This document shows, piece by piece, positions 1 through 13,128 of a stretch of 64,000 nt of DNA. Below the pieces are notes generated by a model. The model had not been told where the DNA came from. It saw nothing but the letters and a program-made list of their open reading frames with translations, and made no database searches. The position numbers and the translations under genes are program-made. Source of the DNA: Anthopleura xanthogrammica. Lineage: Eukaryota; Cnidaria; Anthozoa; Actiniaria; Actiniidae. Position 1 is the stretch's first letter, and each line of letters starts with the position of its first letter. The DNA lies in NCBI GenBank assembly GCA_964019055.1, contig OZ025212.1:2820657-2884656 (forward strand), given 5' to 3'.

Positions 1-1046
1 GATGAAACTGAACTTACCAGGGCATAAGGTATAAACGAAGACGAATGAGGATGAGAAGAAAGCAAGACGACTTCAAAGCTGGTAATTAATTATTGGCCAG
101 AGGCAGCTCTTGTTTTAAGCAATAAGTTTATGAAATAAGAAATAAGTTTATGATTTCTTTAGAAAGTCCAAACGGAAAACAAAATTAGTCAAGGAAAACA
201 GCGAAAACAAACAAAGCTTCTCAAACAAAACTCAAAACACACAAGTAATACAGTAATGGCATAAATATTAAGAGAAAAAAGCCCTTAAACTAACCTTAAA
301 AAGTCCTCTGTCTTACATCCAAACTTACTTTGAAGTTTTTGATATATAGAGCGATGTTTCTGGCAAGCTTGACACTTACCAATATAACAATAATATATCA
401 AATCACACTGAGAAACTTTTAAAGGTCGACAAAAATTAAATACGATTGAACCTGCAGTGCTTACTAATGCCGTTCTTAATTGCATTGAGATCAGAAGATC
501 TATCGGTTCTTCTCTCATGTTCGTAGCAGTTCTCTTTTGCTGTCGACTTAAGCAAGTACTAAAAGCATATTTAGTAAAAAGCATATCCCTTGAGCGGATT
601 TCAAATCTCCCAGAAAGATATGCTCAAAAATCATATACCAGCTGAAATTCATGAATTTATATATTATTTTCACTCAACATTGATTCTGCATACTGTCTAA
701 AAGAACTAAAAACTATTTTGTCTATATTTTCCTCCATCTTATCGTTTTTCACCACATTTCTCAAGTAATTATACTGTCTTATATTATCAAAATTTGTCCA
801 AAAGCCACTCTTTTGAAAATTATACGAATGTTATAACAATTAAGGAAATTCCCTGCTGATTCGAGGTGCCCCACGAAGCGAACTTGTATCTTTCTTTATA
901 AGATATTTTTGTAAGATAAGTGCTTTGAAATGGTTGTCAGTTTTCTATCCAATTGCTTTTTCTTTGATAGTATGGGAAGTCAGGAAACAAGTATGCCCAT
1001 CCAATGTGTTTTTGTTCTTCGATAATGCGTTCGTGGTTTGTGGTCA

Positions 1047-1290
1047 ATTTGTTTAACTTTTCTACTTTTATCTTCTTGTTTTTTTTCTGTTCGGTTCTCC
1101 TTTTTTTTCCTCCGGCTTTTCTTCTGCTCTCTTGTTCTATTCTGTTGTTTTCTGTTCTGTTCTCTTCTTTTCTCTTTTGTTCTATTCTGTTCTCTTCTGT
1201 TATTTTTTCTTCTCTTCTCTTCTTTTCCCCTTTTTTTCTTTTTCTACTTTGCTTTCCTTTACTCTTATTCTTACTCTTTATCTAAATGCG
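1047..1290. repeat. Pyrimidine tract (TTCTG/TTCTC-like)
   Basis: Nearly all C/T with frequent TTCTGTTCTC words on the plus strand. The three overlapping frames here reflect composition, not genes. Confidence 0.85.
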
Positions 1291-1379
1291 TTAGCATCTG
1301 GGATAAACCGCAATAGATTAATGTCTCATATTTACAACTTGTATATAGTAGTTATCCTTCAATATTATCTCTTATAATA

Positions 1380-1454
1380 TGTTGTAAAATCACGTTTTTT
1401 AAATTCACACGAATTTACAAAGTGATCAATAAACCTATTCTATTCTATTCTATT
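1380..1454 (+). repeat. TATTC pentanucleotide tail, possible retroposon 3' end
   Basis: GATCAATAAACC followed by about four TATTC repeats (1434-1454) looks like a non-LTR 3' terminus. The upstream body is not recognised. Confidence 0.4.
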
Positions 1455-2842
1455 ATCAACTAGCACTGTATTTATCATGGTTAATGGACACAGGGCGGAG
1501 CTAAAAATGTATTTTTTCTCTCGAAGTCTCGATATACAATTGCTTTAACTCAGATCAAGAGGACAACAATTATTTTAGAGACACTTGACGAATTTCTTCT
1601 AAATATTTTGTTGGCAAAAGTTATATGATCTTGAGAAGATAATATGACACTTGGGATTTCATTTTGTCAAATAATGCTTTTCTTACCTAGACTTAGAAAA
1701 AAGGGTGTTGGATTCTCAGAGATATTTTGACCGTTTGACGTTAAAACCTTCTAGATAAGTAAAGTATCTCGAAGATATTCTTATTACTTGCCACTTACTG
1801 GCCATGATCGTGGCCACAAGATAAGATAACAATAACAAATAAAAAAAATTAAATTTAAAGAATCGATTGATCAACAAACTGTAATACAATTTTCTAGTAA
1901 TTTTATTTATCAATATAAGAGTAATTGGAAAACCAAGGAAGAAATTATGTGGTCAATATAATATTATGTGGTCAGGACATGGCGATCAAAAATCAAAAAA
2001 AGGCCAGGAACAACAGACGTTCCGATTCGGTATAGCGACTGTAATTCAGCTCAAAAGTATTCTGGTCAGCGATATTCCAATATTAATATATTTTATCAGA
2101 ACGAAGTTGAACTGAAACGATATCAATTGACATGAAGCCTCAGGTCCATAACAAGCAGATTTTCATGGGGTTTAAAAAAAAACTTCTTTTTAACCCTTAT
2201 TCGATAGATAGATAGACGAGCTTTTGGAGGCGATTATATTGATTCTTCGTATTCCTTAATTACGGCAGAGCCGATGTTCCGTTTATGGCTCAACAGCGTG
2301 AACAGAAACAGAAAATACCAAAAACGTATTTAAAAAAAATGTTTTTTCAAATGAAAAAGTATACAAGACGATAAAACATATATAAGCCGTCGTCATACAA
2401 GAAATAAAGGCTGCTAATAAAGAAAACAATATGTACAACACACCTTTAGAAATTGAAATGTCCACGATTAACGGCCATGAAAGATGGGTAACTTGGTTGA
2501 TGTAATTGCGACGTGATCACTAACATTCAATGATTTTCCTGAAACTTCGAACCTAAAATGAAAGCAATAAAAATGGTAAACTAACAGATTAATTAAATAT
2601 TGTTTTAATAGGTTCAACAATCTTTAATTGCTGGGGGCAAGCGCTTCCGTTTTGTTGTGAGATTATGAAGATTAATATCATAAAAAGGAGTTGAGAAAAA
2701 TAGGGTTTAGGATTGGGTCTGGCAGACGTCGAGTCTTAAGAATGTAAGCTATTATGAGAAACTTCAACATTATTTAGTTTATTAGAGGGATTTGAAAACA
2801 TGTCTCACTGGACCGCTACAGTCTCTGGAATTTCCTGGATTT

Positions 2843-2918
2843 CTTTACTTTATTTCTTTACTTTATTTCTTTCCTTTCTTTCCTCTCTCTCTCACTCTCT
2901 CTCTCTCTTTCTCTCTAA
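2843..2918. repeat. CT-rich microsatellite
   Basis: CTTTA/CTTTC words followed by CTCTCTCT. Confidence 0.85.
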
Positions 2919-3348
2919 ATGCTTTCGTAAAGCTCTTCGTTTTTCATAGAGACACGTTCACCTAGTTTCGCTACTATTTCAGGCGTAATTTGCATAAACC
3001 GTGACAAGAAAGATGGAACAGAATTAACTTAAATTCGATAATCGAAAGAATGAATACGAAATTTCACAGTATTTTTCATACTATTACAATACTGCTGCTT
3101 TCTTTCAGACTAATACAAAGCCTTATTACATTTCTAGTTTCCATAAATCCCTTCCCATGAAAATAAAACATAAAAAAGACGTAGCCGTCATTTTGGTTGA
3201 CTTGTCTTTCGTATAGCAGCTATGACGTCACTTTCTACCATTATATACTACTATTGACGCAAAAGCCGTTCGGTAAAAGTCTAACTCTTCAGATGTGTCA
3301 GTTGCTAATCTCGTAGTGGATCGATTTCTCCACTATCACAGACTACTG

Positions 3349-3541
3349 TTAAGCTACGGACACACAGTGCAATAGTATTACACGCAATGTAACAGACAAT
3401 ATTACAAGTAATCGTTGTTGCGAGCCATGTCACGCGACGCAATTTGTTGCACGCAATTTTGCTGAAGTAAAAAACGATCCTACTTCAACAAAATTGCCTG
3501 CAATATTGCGCGCAACGTTGCACCGTGTGTCTGCACCTTTA
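3349..3541. mobile_element. About 193-bp foldback MITE
   Basis: The left end TTAAGCTACGGACACACAGT and the right end (inverse of TAAAGGTGCAGACACACGGT) are inverted and similar. The centre holds a second hairpin (GCAATTTTGCTGAAGTA with TACTTCAACAAAATTGC). The sequence is rich in TTGC/GCAA. No ORF. Confidence 0.6.
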
Positions 3542-3569
3542 CAAACCACGCAGGTTGTTTTCTCATTAT

Positions 3570-3650
3570 CATCACGTGATTTAAAGAACAATCGTCACGT
3601 GACTTCAGGTTCATGAATCACTATTAAACGCAAATGGAAGTGCGCATGCT
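3570..3650. promoter_or_regulatory. Paired CACGTG boxes and NRF1-like site
   Basis: TCACGTGA and TCACGTGAC occur about 22 bp apart, followed by GTGCGCATGCTCGC. These are textbook bHLH and NRF1-type motifs. Function here is inferred only from their spacing and the candidate exon 120-200 bp downstream. Confidence 0.3.
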
Positions 3651-3770
3651 CGCTTTCTGTGTGTATTCTTTAATCCTTAGAAGTGTCTTGCTAGGTAAAC
3701 CAGTTGAAGCTGAAGCCAGTATTCAGTTTTCAGTATTCAACGTCTTTTGAAAGAGCTGTATTCAAAGAAA

Positions 3771-3822
3771 ATGAACATTTACCTTCACACTAAAACTCGT
3801 TTTTTTCTAGTGTCCTTCTCGA
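3771..3822 (+). CDS. Candidate first coding exon (signal-peptide-like), gene unrecognised
   Basis: An ATG in good context (AAAGAAAATGA) opens MNIYLHTKTRFFLVSFS, which is short, basic and then hydrophobic, like a signal peptide start. The frame then runs straight into a strong donor, CGA/GTAAGTG. Upstream are two palindromic CACGTG boxes (3575-3604 region) and an NRF1-like GTGCGCATGC (about 3640), compatible with a promoter. No downstream exon could be matched, so this is tentative. Confidence 0.2.
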
Positions 3823-3829
3823 GTAAGTG

Positions 3830-6800
3830 CTATAAAAATTATAATTATTTGACAATTTAATGCCAAAACCATCTTGATCTTAATGCTTTAATTTCTTTTT
3901 TCTATTTCCTGAAAAGCTCCTTATTAAAAAATTCACGAAATTTTATATAGTTGATAATTAATAGAAATTAATTTCCTGCGAGAAGTACAGAAACATAATA
4001 CAAATATTAAGGGCGACGTAATAAAAACAATAGAAGATAGAATTAAAAACTTTCAACAAATTCGATTTGTCTACTGGCGGCAAACAGGGAAAACATAACC
4101 TTAGTAGATAGGTTAGGTCATGTATTTTTGCATGTTGTTTTGAAATGCTTTATTTGTATTTTATACCTATTCAAAAGAGGTTGTCGGAGCCTGAGGCAAT
4201 AATTAATAAGCGATAGGAGCTAGGGCATTCTAAAATTGTGTTGGCTTTTTATTATTCTCGTCAAGAGCACGGACGTTAGAGTTGAGATATTAGAGAGTTT
4301 AAGAATCCCGTTTACGGCGAACAGGAAACATCAGTTGACCAGTGAAAAGTTCTTTTAAAATTAGTAAAAAGGAATCGCAAAAATCTCCAAGTCGTAGATA
4401 AACAAAATAATATTTCTTTTTGTTAAGAAAGTTTGCAAAAGGTAAAGAGAAATAAAGGAAAACGAAGAAAATTTGGTCAGGTTTGCCGTTTGCGGGAGAA
4501 AAAAACGCGAATCTTAAGCTCTCTATTCAATGTTGTTAGTATCCACGAAACCATTTTACAGGTCTCGATTTAATAGTATGCCCATAATTCCTTTCTGTCT
4601 TGGAATAACTTATCGCCTATCTCCTTTGGCTCCGACATCCTTTTGTTGTGTTATTAATGTTAAGGTAAATTAATACAAGGTTGAAGATACAATCAATCAT
4701 AATGAAAGTCCAACCAACCAAACTGCAATGATATGATAAATGATAATATATAATACAGACGTCTATGGGACTCAGAAAAAATGAAAGTGTTTGGGAAAAT
4801 AAACTTTTTCCGGGGATATTCCATTTTGTTTTGTTTTTTTGTTATTTGTTATCAAATTTACCAACCAAATATCACAAAGAAAAAACAAAAAAACATATAC
4901 ACATCGCTTTATATCTCAAGAATAGTTTAAGTTCTTTATGCCGCTCTTCTAGTTAAGGTTTCTTATCTCATTCAACTGAATTTGCATGTCTCTATTTTGT
5001 GATTATTCCAAAGGTCATTAAAATTCAAGTTTTTGGGGCCGGACAATGTTCCGCCTTCCACAACCAAAATAGCTTCGGTTATCTCCGGTGATGAATAGAA
5101 CGTCTGTATAGAATGATTAAAACCCATCTAAAAAGGTGATTAGCTATAGATTCTTTTAAAAAAAAAAAATCTATTTATGTCTAAGAACTGGAAGCATGTT
5201 GGGCGGTGGTTTCGGTCTATTTTCAAAGGACGGCAAATTTTCTGATGAATTTGATCAAATACCCAGTGTATCTAAAGAGTAAAGGGAGAATGAAGACTCA
5301 AGAACCTTTTTGTTCGTCAAATCCTTGAATATCCCCATCCTAACCCTCAAAGAAAAGAAATAATTCTGTTCCGTGATCCTTGATTATCACTTGTTTCGGG
5401 AGACATTTATCCAGACAATACCGAGTGCATGTTTGACATAATAGTTCAAAATGAAAGTAGGTATATTAGATCAGCATGCTTAAATTGAGTATTGGTTCCG
5501 TTTGGTCTAGAAAGAACGTGTTCGTTTCCTCTTATGGAAATAGTTGTTATTAAAAATTGAACTAAAATAAGAGAAAGAAAGAGGGAAAGAAAGAAAGAAA
5601 GACAGAAAAAGAGACAAAACGAGAAAAAAGGCAAGCAGGAAAGAAAATAAGACTAAAAACAAGAGAATGGAAGGAGGAAAGAAAGAAAGAAAAAGAGAAA
5701 GAAAGGAAGAACAAGAGGCAAAACGAAAGAAAAGGTAAGCAGGAAAGAATAAAAACAAGAGAAAGGAAGAGGAAAAACGAAAAAAAGAAAGGAAAAAAGC
5801 TGAAAGAATTTAACAAACAAACGGAAAGAACGAAAGAAAGAAAGAATGAAAGAACGAAGGAAAAAAGAAATGTGTTGTGTTTATCGATCGATGCAGCTTT
5901 ACTAAAGCTTACGCAGAATAACTTGTAAGAACTTGACGAGTTTTGAAATATGAAGATCTTAATCTTATAATACCAATTTCGTTTCTCTTCTTAGTTTTAG
6001 ATGCTGTAATTAACGAGCCTAGAATGTAATTCATATTTATGAAATATTATTTTAAGCCTGAGGTAAAAAAATATGGAGCGCTATTAATGAAAAATGATTG
6101 AAAAAAAATTAGGCTCTGTGTAAAAAAAAAAAAAAACATTGAAAAAAGACTTGAATCAATTAAGACTTGCTTTGAATTATTAAAGACTTAAAAAAGGTTG
6201 AAAAGGGGTGCGAAAAATGTTCAATTTTCATTAAAATAAATATCTGATATATAATTATTCTATTCCTGAAAAATGGAACAAATGCTGATTCATTTTGATG
6301 AAAAAACTACCCTAATGGATAGTTCAAATTGCTCTATACATCTTCGATAATATTAAGAAACTACAATATATTTAATTGTTAAATGAAAAAGTGCTAAAAT
6401 TGAATGAAAAAAATATCGACTGAAACTGACCAAAATCGACGTGCGATAATTTTCGTAACAACTAAATAAATGGCGTGAAATTAAATCTTTTAAAAGGGAG
6501 AAGATGAAGTCAAATTTAAATGTAAAACTGAGCCTTAGGGAACTAAATTGCAATGCTTATCGTTTATTTTTTATCAAAACTGCAACGTTATTATAACTGT
6601 CTTCATTATCTAAAAACGTGGCCGCCATGTTGGTTGATGTAACAAGAAAGACCGATAAATCTCGTTTAAATCCATCCAACTTGGCGGCTATTGAAACGAA
6701 CAATTTCTGTTTCCTGCAGTTATTAACGTTCATTGAAGCAAACATGAAATCTTTTAAGCTTTCTTGAAAAGGTATAACAATATTTTTAACGATTGTAACT

Positions 6801-7289
6801 TACCAGACGAAATGAATCACTTGCGAATTAACTTCCTAGATGTTCAGATGTCAGCCGGAATATTGGATTTTCTTGTAAACCGTTCCCGTAAATTGTGAAG
6901 ATTTTAGAAGTGACTGATGATAATGACTACCGGTGTTCTCTAGGGAAGTGCAACTTTTCACTAAACTTCAATCTCAATGCGATAAATATGAAAAACCCCG
7001 GAAATGACATCACACCTGAGTCTTGGACATCTGTGTCTAAAAGTCGATAGCAACATTGATTAAAATTGATGGGTCAAAAAAAAGTTTAGATAATTAGCGA
7101 ACTGATAATGATCAACAAAGTCACTATTATGAGTCAGGATCCAATTCAGAATCGGTTCTGTTCATGTAAATATATATTTGATTGATTCTTTGGAAGATTT
7201 GGGTGTTGAACTGCGACATGCGGGTTCTTGATTTAGAAAGTGTTATCAAAATGAATAAACTTGACCTACAGACATTATTGAGGCTGATG
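3830..7289. other. No supported gene
   Basis: AT-rich, with homopolymer A runs and the GAAA tract. Could be intron of a gene starting near 3.77 kb, but no downstream exon was recognised. Confidence 0.55.
5571..5870. repeat. GAAA-rich polypurine tract, about 300 bp
   Basis: Interrupted GAAA/GAAAG words on the plus strand. The Phe/Ser/Leu-rich minus-strand frames are artefacts of it. Confidence 0.9.
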
Positions 7290-7386
7290 AGCTGGTGATT
7301 TTAAAGTGGAGCTGACCCTTTTTGGCCCTTTAAGAGGGCCACCTGAAAATTATCAGCCTGGTAACGGTGTACCCTGTCCAATAAAG

Positions 7387-7418
<32 letters not shown>

Positions 7419-7419
7419 T
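7290..7419 (+). mobile_element. 3' tail of a retroposon (non-LTR/SINE type) ending in TTA repeats
   Basis: A G/C-rich segment (GAGGGCCACCTGAAAATTATC, then GTAACGGTGTACCCTG) leads to CAATAAAGTTG and then about 10 TTA repeats (7388-7419). An ending in a polyadenylation-like motif plus a short tandem tail is usual for retroposons. The 5' part is not recognisable. Confidence 0.45.
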
Positions 7420-7965
7420 GGCACTCCTAAAATCGATAGTTCTAGGAAAATCAATTGATAACTTTTGTGAAAATCAAATTTTTTTTATGGAAAAAAAAAA
7501 TCACTCTGATGATTCCGTGAGTTTTTACAAGCTTTGAACTGTCTCGGCAAATTGATGTCAAATTTAAGACATTTAGCGATAAAGCATTTGATATGTAGAA
7601 CTGATATCTTATCCATTTCCGTTTCTCTTTATAAGCGACTCTTACTCACCGTTAGCGAACGCATGGTGGCACAACCTCAAACTTTGTCATGATTAACTAC
7701 AATTTTAGCTCCAAAATAAGGAGAAAAAAACTCTGAAAAAGGAACTTAATTCTTCGACCTTAAGTCATAATTTCGTGATATCGAACATGAACTACAGCTC
7801 TCTTTCATTGTCATTCAGTGATTTCATTAATTTCCCAGGTTTTTAATAGAATTCTTTCCTGCTGACAGCACATGGTGGTCAGTGTTTGACAATCATTTGG
7901 AGTAGACAATGAGACTCAAGACATTCATCAGTTAATTGAAATCTAGCATTTTATTAGCATTACGA

Positions 7966-8120
7966 GTCGAGGAAAAAACCGGTTTGGAGCGGTTGGCATT
8001 GCAGTGAATTTTGGAACTGTTTTAGGAGACAAAATAGACGCCATCTTGGATATGTCCCCTGAACCGGTCCCACAATGCACTGCAATGCAAAATGAAACCA
8101 GTTTTTTTCCTCAACCTAGG
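7966..8120. mobile_element. Hairpin MITE, copy 1 (same family as 25354-25512)
   Basis: The arms pair imperfectly: GAGGAAAAAACCGGTTTGG against the inverse of CCAGTTTTTTTCCTC, and TTGGCATTGCAGTG against CACTGCAATGC. The loop contains AGACGCCATCTTGG. It is the more diverged of the two copies in the window. Confidence 0.75.
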
Positions 8121-8340
8121 AATAGCCTATAGATACCATTGGAAGACCGTGGGATCAAAAATACTAAATTTTGCGAATGATTTGCTTTTAACTGAAACCT
8201 CTACGAATAAGCCTGCAATCAAAGAACACAGCGGTATTTGACGAATGAGAAAAATGTCTCTTAAAAATAGAAAGTTTTTCGCAAATTGAACGATATACTG
8301 ATTTCTTGTCCTAGATTTGGAATAATTTGTTTCTTGAAAT

Positions 8341-8724
8341 GTGTATATGATTGTACCATAATGTGAAACAAATTCTGAGCCCCAGATGGGAATTTGTTTT
8401 TCTAGAGTATTTCACAGTTTGGTACGATCATATGCACATTTCATTCCATCATCATACGCATACCATGTTTATCGTATGTTTCCTTAGACATTTATGTGAC
8501 TGTAGCATATATAATACGTTTGTCACAATATACCCACACTAATGACCTAACTCGCCATTAGAGTCTCCTGTAGCTCAGTGGCAGAGCATCCGACTTGCAC
8601 ACGGAGGGTCGTGGGTTCGATTCCCATCTGGGGCTCAGAAAATTTTTTTCTGAGTATTTCACAGTATGGTACGATCATATACACATTTCATTCCATCATC
8701 ATACGCATACCATGTTTATCGTAA
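8341..8724. mobile_element. tRNA-derived SINE with rearranged, inverted and direct tail copies
   Basis: A tRNA-like head (8564-8635) is followed by a tail, TATTTCACAGTATGGTACGA onward to about 8724. The same tail occurs directly at about 8408-8480. An inverted copy of the head's 3' end plus tail occurs at 8341-8393 (GTGTATATGATTGTACCATA and CTGAGCCCCAGATGGGAAT). The region can therefore fold back on itself. Confidence 0.75.
8564..8635 (+). tRNA. tRNA-Ala(TGC)-like sequence, SINE head or pseudogene
   Basis: Box A TAGCTCAGTGG (8571-8581), box B GGTTCGATTCC (8614-8624), a D-arm GCTC/GAGC, a T-arm GTGGG/CCCAT and anticodon TGC at 8596-8598 are visible. The acceptor stem has mismatches at two positions and one anticodon-stem pair fails. 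With the repeated flanks, this makes a SINE promoter or pseudogene more likely than a working tRNA. Confidence 0.6.
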
Positions 8725-9409
8725 TTTGTTTCTTAGCAGACATATGATGCCAAAACGAAGACGTACATATCTCGAATTTGTTTTGTTATTGGGAATTATT
8801 TAATTATTGGCGGTCCATAGATTAGAATAATTATATAAAGATGTTTATCAACATACACAAACCGCTCTCATTTAGGAAGGATTTAGGAAAGATAAACCGA
8901 AGAAGACATATTCGGTATTGGACATAAATTGTGTCTTATCTGACAGAAGCTTCTTCAAGTTTAACTTTAGTTCTGTGTTTTATGACGATTCGGTTATTTT
9001 GGTAGATAAAGTATATTTACAATTGATGAATTTAATTTTGTGCAAACAAATTGATAAATGATGCCAAACTTTAGAAGAAAGGCTTACGAACTTAACGTCA
9101 AAAAAGAGAGAGATAAAGAAAAAGGTCTGCCTTTTAAGGGTCGAATTTGCTGAACGTAGTTAAGAAAAAAAGCAAATATTTATTTACATTGCCTGAACTA
9201 GTGGAATCGTTAAAAACAATTATTATGATAATAATAAGCGATAAGACTCCTTAATAAAACATATATCGAAATACACTATTCAGTTGAAAGATAAGTGAGA
9301 AAAGGTAAAAATAATTGCGGGATACGATGACGCATCCAGTTTTAAAACATTCTCTATCAGTATTATAGTTAGCTTTTATTTGTGATAAAGAACAGATGTG
9401 AAATAAGTT

Positions 9410-9570
9410 TTGTCTTCTTTCTTTCTGTTGTTTTTTTCACTCTTCCATTCTCTTTTCTTTCTTTTTTACTTTTTTCCTTTACTCATACCTTCATTTCGCT
9501 CGTACCTTCATTTTTTGTGCTATTCCTTAACTCCTTTTTTTTTTTTCCTTTTCTTCTCTTTCTTTCTTCT
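9410..9570. repeat. Pyrimidine tract
   Basis: TTTCTTTC-type sequence with few purines; overlapping Phe/Leu/Ser frames are compositional. Confidence 0.75.
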
Positions 9571-10100
9571 CGATACAATGACGACTGTAAAACACACCAA
9601 ACCATTTGAAAGAGCGTTAAACATTAGTAGCCCTTGAGGCCTTGAGAAATTCAAATATCAAGGAATAACTTCTCTTTTCTAATTATATTTGACATAGAAA
9701 TATAAAGTTCTTTACAATTTAGATCCCAATTCGTGATACGACCTTGTTTTGTTAATTGAACGTGGCAGTATTTGACACTGATGTTTATCTGAATCATACA
9801 TCCTTAGAAATACAGCAAGTGACGAAGCTAGACATCAAATATTATATCGTTATGAAACGTGGTTTTCACTCTATGTCAATGCGTTAGATTTCACCACACC
9901 CACTCCCTGAAAAGGGTTTGTTCGTAGTCAGGATTCATTAATTTTGTCTGAAATTCACAGATTTTTCTAATTCTTAAGCGTTCATCAAGTGAAAGGTAAT
10001 TGAAATAACGTTAGCTGCGTTTGAAAAATATTGTTGATTGCTCCCTTCCAATTTTTGTGCCTTTGTGACCCAAAATTTAAAACGCTGGGTGCTACATCAG

Positions 10101-10103
<3 letters not shown>

Positions 10104-10156
<53 letters not shown>

Positions 10157-10200
10157 TAGAGAAAGATAGAAAGAGAGAGAAAGAGACAGAGAGAGAGACG
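10104..10200. repeat. GA dinucleotide microsatellite
   Basis: About 24 perfect AG units to 10152, then interrupted GAGA/GAAAGA to about 10200. Confidence 0.95.
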
Positions 10201-11885
10201 AAAACATTGAAATACCGAGATACAGAGGAAAAAGAACATTAATAACAAAAATTATTTGTCATCAAGTGAAGACATTTACAGCGATTTTTTTGTTAACTAT
10301 TTGAATATTTCAATTATGCCTTAAAATAGAAAAAAACTCCGGTTAATTTTTTATGGGCAAAATCTGTATTAAAAAATATTTTGTATTCTTAAGTACTTAC
10401 ATCTTTTTCTTTCTAACTGAGATCTTTCGTACGGGGTCCCCGATGGTGATTCTCTTTAACTTTTAAGCGGTTAGACTTGCTTCGAAATCTCGTGATAAAA
10501 CTAAAAGCTCGAAAATGAAGAATTCAGCCTGTAATGACTAATTTGTAGTTCCCGTAACGTGATATTATAAATATTTTATGTGCTAATTATAATTATGCGT
10601 ATTTGACCTGCAAGTGTTGGGGTAAATTAAGTGACGGTTAAAATACTTCTCGGCATTTCGTGCGCATTCGAATCTGAGAAATTAAATGAAGTAAATCATT
10701 AAAGTAAAAAAAAACCTCGACACAATGTCTGTTTTTTAATTCTTAAATAGAAATTTTAAAAGCCAGTTGTCTAGTTTTTACCTATAAACTCCTCATCTCA
10801 AAAGACGTATAGCAGGGTTTCAACGAAGCCATATTTGAGGGCAAAGTGACAGAAATAATTTTACTTGGGAATTTTTTTTTTGTAGCAACATTGCATGATT
10901 CCTGGCCGCCCGCCCGCCCGCCTGAAACCATGGGTGTCGTGGAGCTCCACTGTAACCATTTCTATAGATTTGTATTCTTATTTTACCTAGAATTACTACA
11001 TTCTGGCATTATTTCGTACATCTCCTTTTATCTCGTGACATGGCAAAGTTTTAAATATATATAAAAGCTTCCTGTTTAGCTCTCCTATTGAAAATAAAAG
11101 CATCATAGTAGCTCGCTGCTTACACCAAAGTCATTAATCTTTGACCGAACAAATAAAAAAGAGATTTTTTTTAAAGAATAATGTAGCCTTCGCTTGATGA
11201 TTAAACTACTTTTGTTTTGACAGTTTCGATTACATGCTGCTACCTAATATTAGCACGCATTCTTACCATGCTTCGATCAATCGCTTTGCGTTCTTTTCCT
11301 CATATTAAAATATCGTGTTTTTAATCGTTGGATATTGACTTTCATAATAAAATTCTTAGAAATTTTTTTTAGAAAATAATAGAATTTTTTGGCAATATTT
11401 GAAGCAGAAAGGACACAAATTTAATTATCTCTTAAGTCATATAGTTAATGTATGTTAATGCATATATGTTATATTTATTAGATGACTCAAGGGAGTAGGA
11501 GCAATGTTTTTAGCTTGGAGCGGCAAGGGGTATCAATATGGGAAATTAGGACCAACATTAGTTAATTTATTTTCAAGTATAAAGGAAATTTGAAAAAGAG
11601 AAAAACGTAAAACAATACTCCAAAACCATCTCCTGTTCGCACCTTCATGATGACTTGGTATTTTGTTTTGAATTGAGGATCACAAGAAAATGATTTGTAA
11701 AGCAACTACATAAATAATTTATTAACAGAATTCGACAGCCACGCTGCCGAGAAAAGAATGATTTATGGCTGCGATGTGATCTGAGACGCGCCTAATCAAT
11801 TTTACACCTCGAGTAACTAATGAATACAGGTGCAGTTGTACGGGCATCAAAATCGTGCAACTAGAGGTTTTTCACAGTAGTCATG

Positions 11886-12155
11886 TCAGAGGGCATGGGA
11901 AATAAATTCTCGTGCGATTTGGGCCGCGCGCAAAAAAGTCCAACTTGCACGAGCGTTTTTTAGCGTGTAACACCCCCTCGTGGAACTTATTTTTCAAACA
12001 TAAAAGTTGCACGATTTGGTTTCTACTTTCTCAACAAATTTCCGAAGATTGCAACGACAAAAATACGTGTGACATGCTCGCGTGCAACTTGAACGTTTTT
12101 GCGCGCTGTTCAAATTGCATGAAAAAAAAACTGCGTGTAACAGGGGCTTTAGCCT
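11886..12155. mobile_element. Foldback element rich in TTGCACG/GCGCGCAA
   Basis: GCCGCGCGCAAAAAAGTCCA (about 11922-11941), followed by ACTTGCACGAG, is matched in inverse by CTCGCGTGCAACTTGAACGT followed by TTTTGCGCGC. The outer ends are degraded. The 117-codon plus-strand frame at 11912-12265 lies over this element and is not called a gene. Confidence 0.55.
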
Positions 12156-13128
12156 TAAACATGGCTGCCGCAAAAACCGCTAAAAACCTTTCCCGAATTC
12201 GCTTAAGTGACCACGGAACAATGGCTCCAACTCGAGGTTGTACTTCAAATACAGCTTATGTTTGAATACATCCAGGCACGAGATTGATATCTGTAAGTTG
12301 CTGAGTTGCACCACTTGTTTCGAGACACATCTTTTAGTGAACATGAGTGGTGTAATACTACTAGTTTAATCTACGTCAATCTGAATTTTTAATACATCTC
12401 AAATATTGTGCGCCAACGATTAAATATTTTGTTTCACATTGAAATGAATTTTGGAAATTGTTGAATTATTTCAGTCAGGGATTTTATTTTAGCGTCAAAA
12501 CGTCGTCGTTTTTAAATGTTAAGCTTTCTTTAGTTCTCCTTAATGGATTTTAAGATTTTCTTTGCGTTTTATTTAAGTTACGAACAAAGAAAAACAAAAC
12601 AAAACACGAAGCAAACAAACAAAAACTTTCTGAAACGGAACTAAGAGCTGGTCATAAACGTAAATGATTTGGCTCATGGCATGAAGGAAGAATGAAAAAA
12701 AAAAAACTGTTATCTATGCGCCTTCAACCATTCTAGAATTTACCATGCAATGTTTATTTTTTTAAATTTGTTTTTTATATAAACATATTTAATCTTACAA
12801 TGTTTGCTTACCCAGGCGATTCCAATCTGATCGAGCATTGCATTGTTTGCAATTGTTAAAAGAAAAATGTTACGGTCATCTCTATCATCTCTTTCCAAAA
12901 CGATGCATTTTTTAAAATTACAACAAAATTGTTATGCTATTTTTACGAGATATTTTTGAATCTTGGTCAATTTTGAAAATTTTTCTCAATTTTTGATTGC
13001 AACATGTGCGTTGTTTATCCACCCGCCAAAATTAAAAGTCATTCAACTTTTACGTCTACTGTGAATTCCTTTTTGAAGCTTTTTGTCAACCTACTTTAAT
13101 ACCATTATGTTGCGACTTCCAACGTAGT

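Larger units (their letters stand above)
1..2842. other. No supported gene
   Basis: AT-rich sequence apart from the pyrimidine tract and the TATTC tail listed separately. The short frames lack family resemblance or splice-consistent structure. Confidence 0.6.
8725..11885. other. No supported gene
   Basis: AT-rich sequence with a pyrimidine tract and a GA microsatellite; nothing else recognised. Confidence 0.55.

Noticed and set aside
8564..8635. Functional tRNA-Ala gene
   Set aside because: Acceptor-stem mismatches and repeated SINE-like flanks make a pseudogene or SINE head more likely.
11912..12265. 117-codon frame
   Set aside because: It covers a foldback element and its arms; composition follows the repeat.
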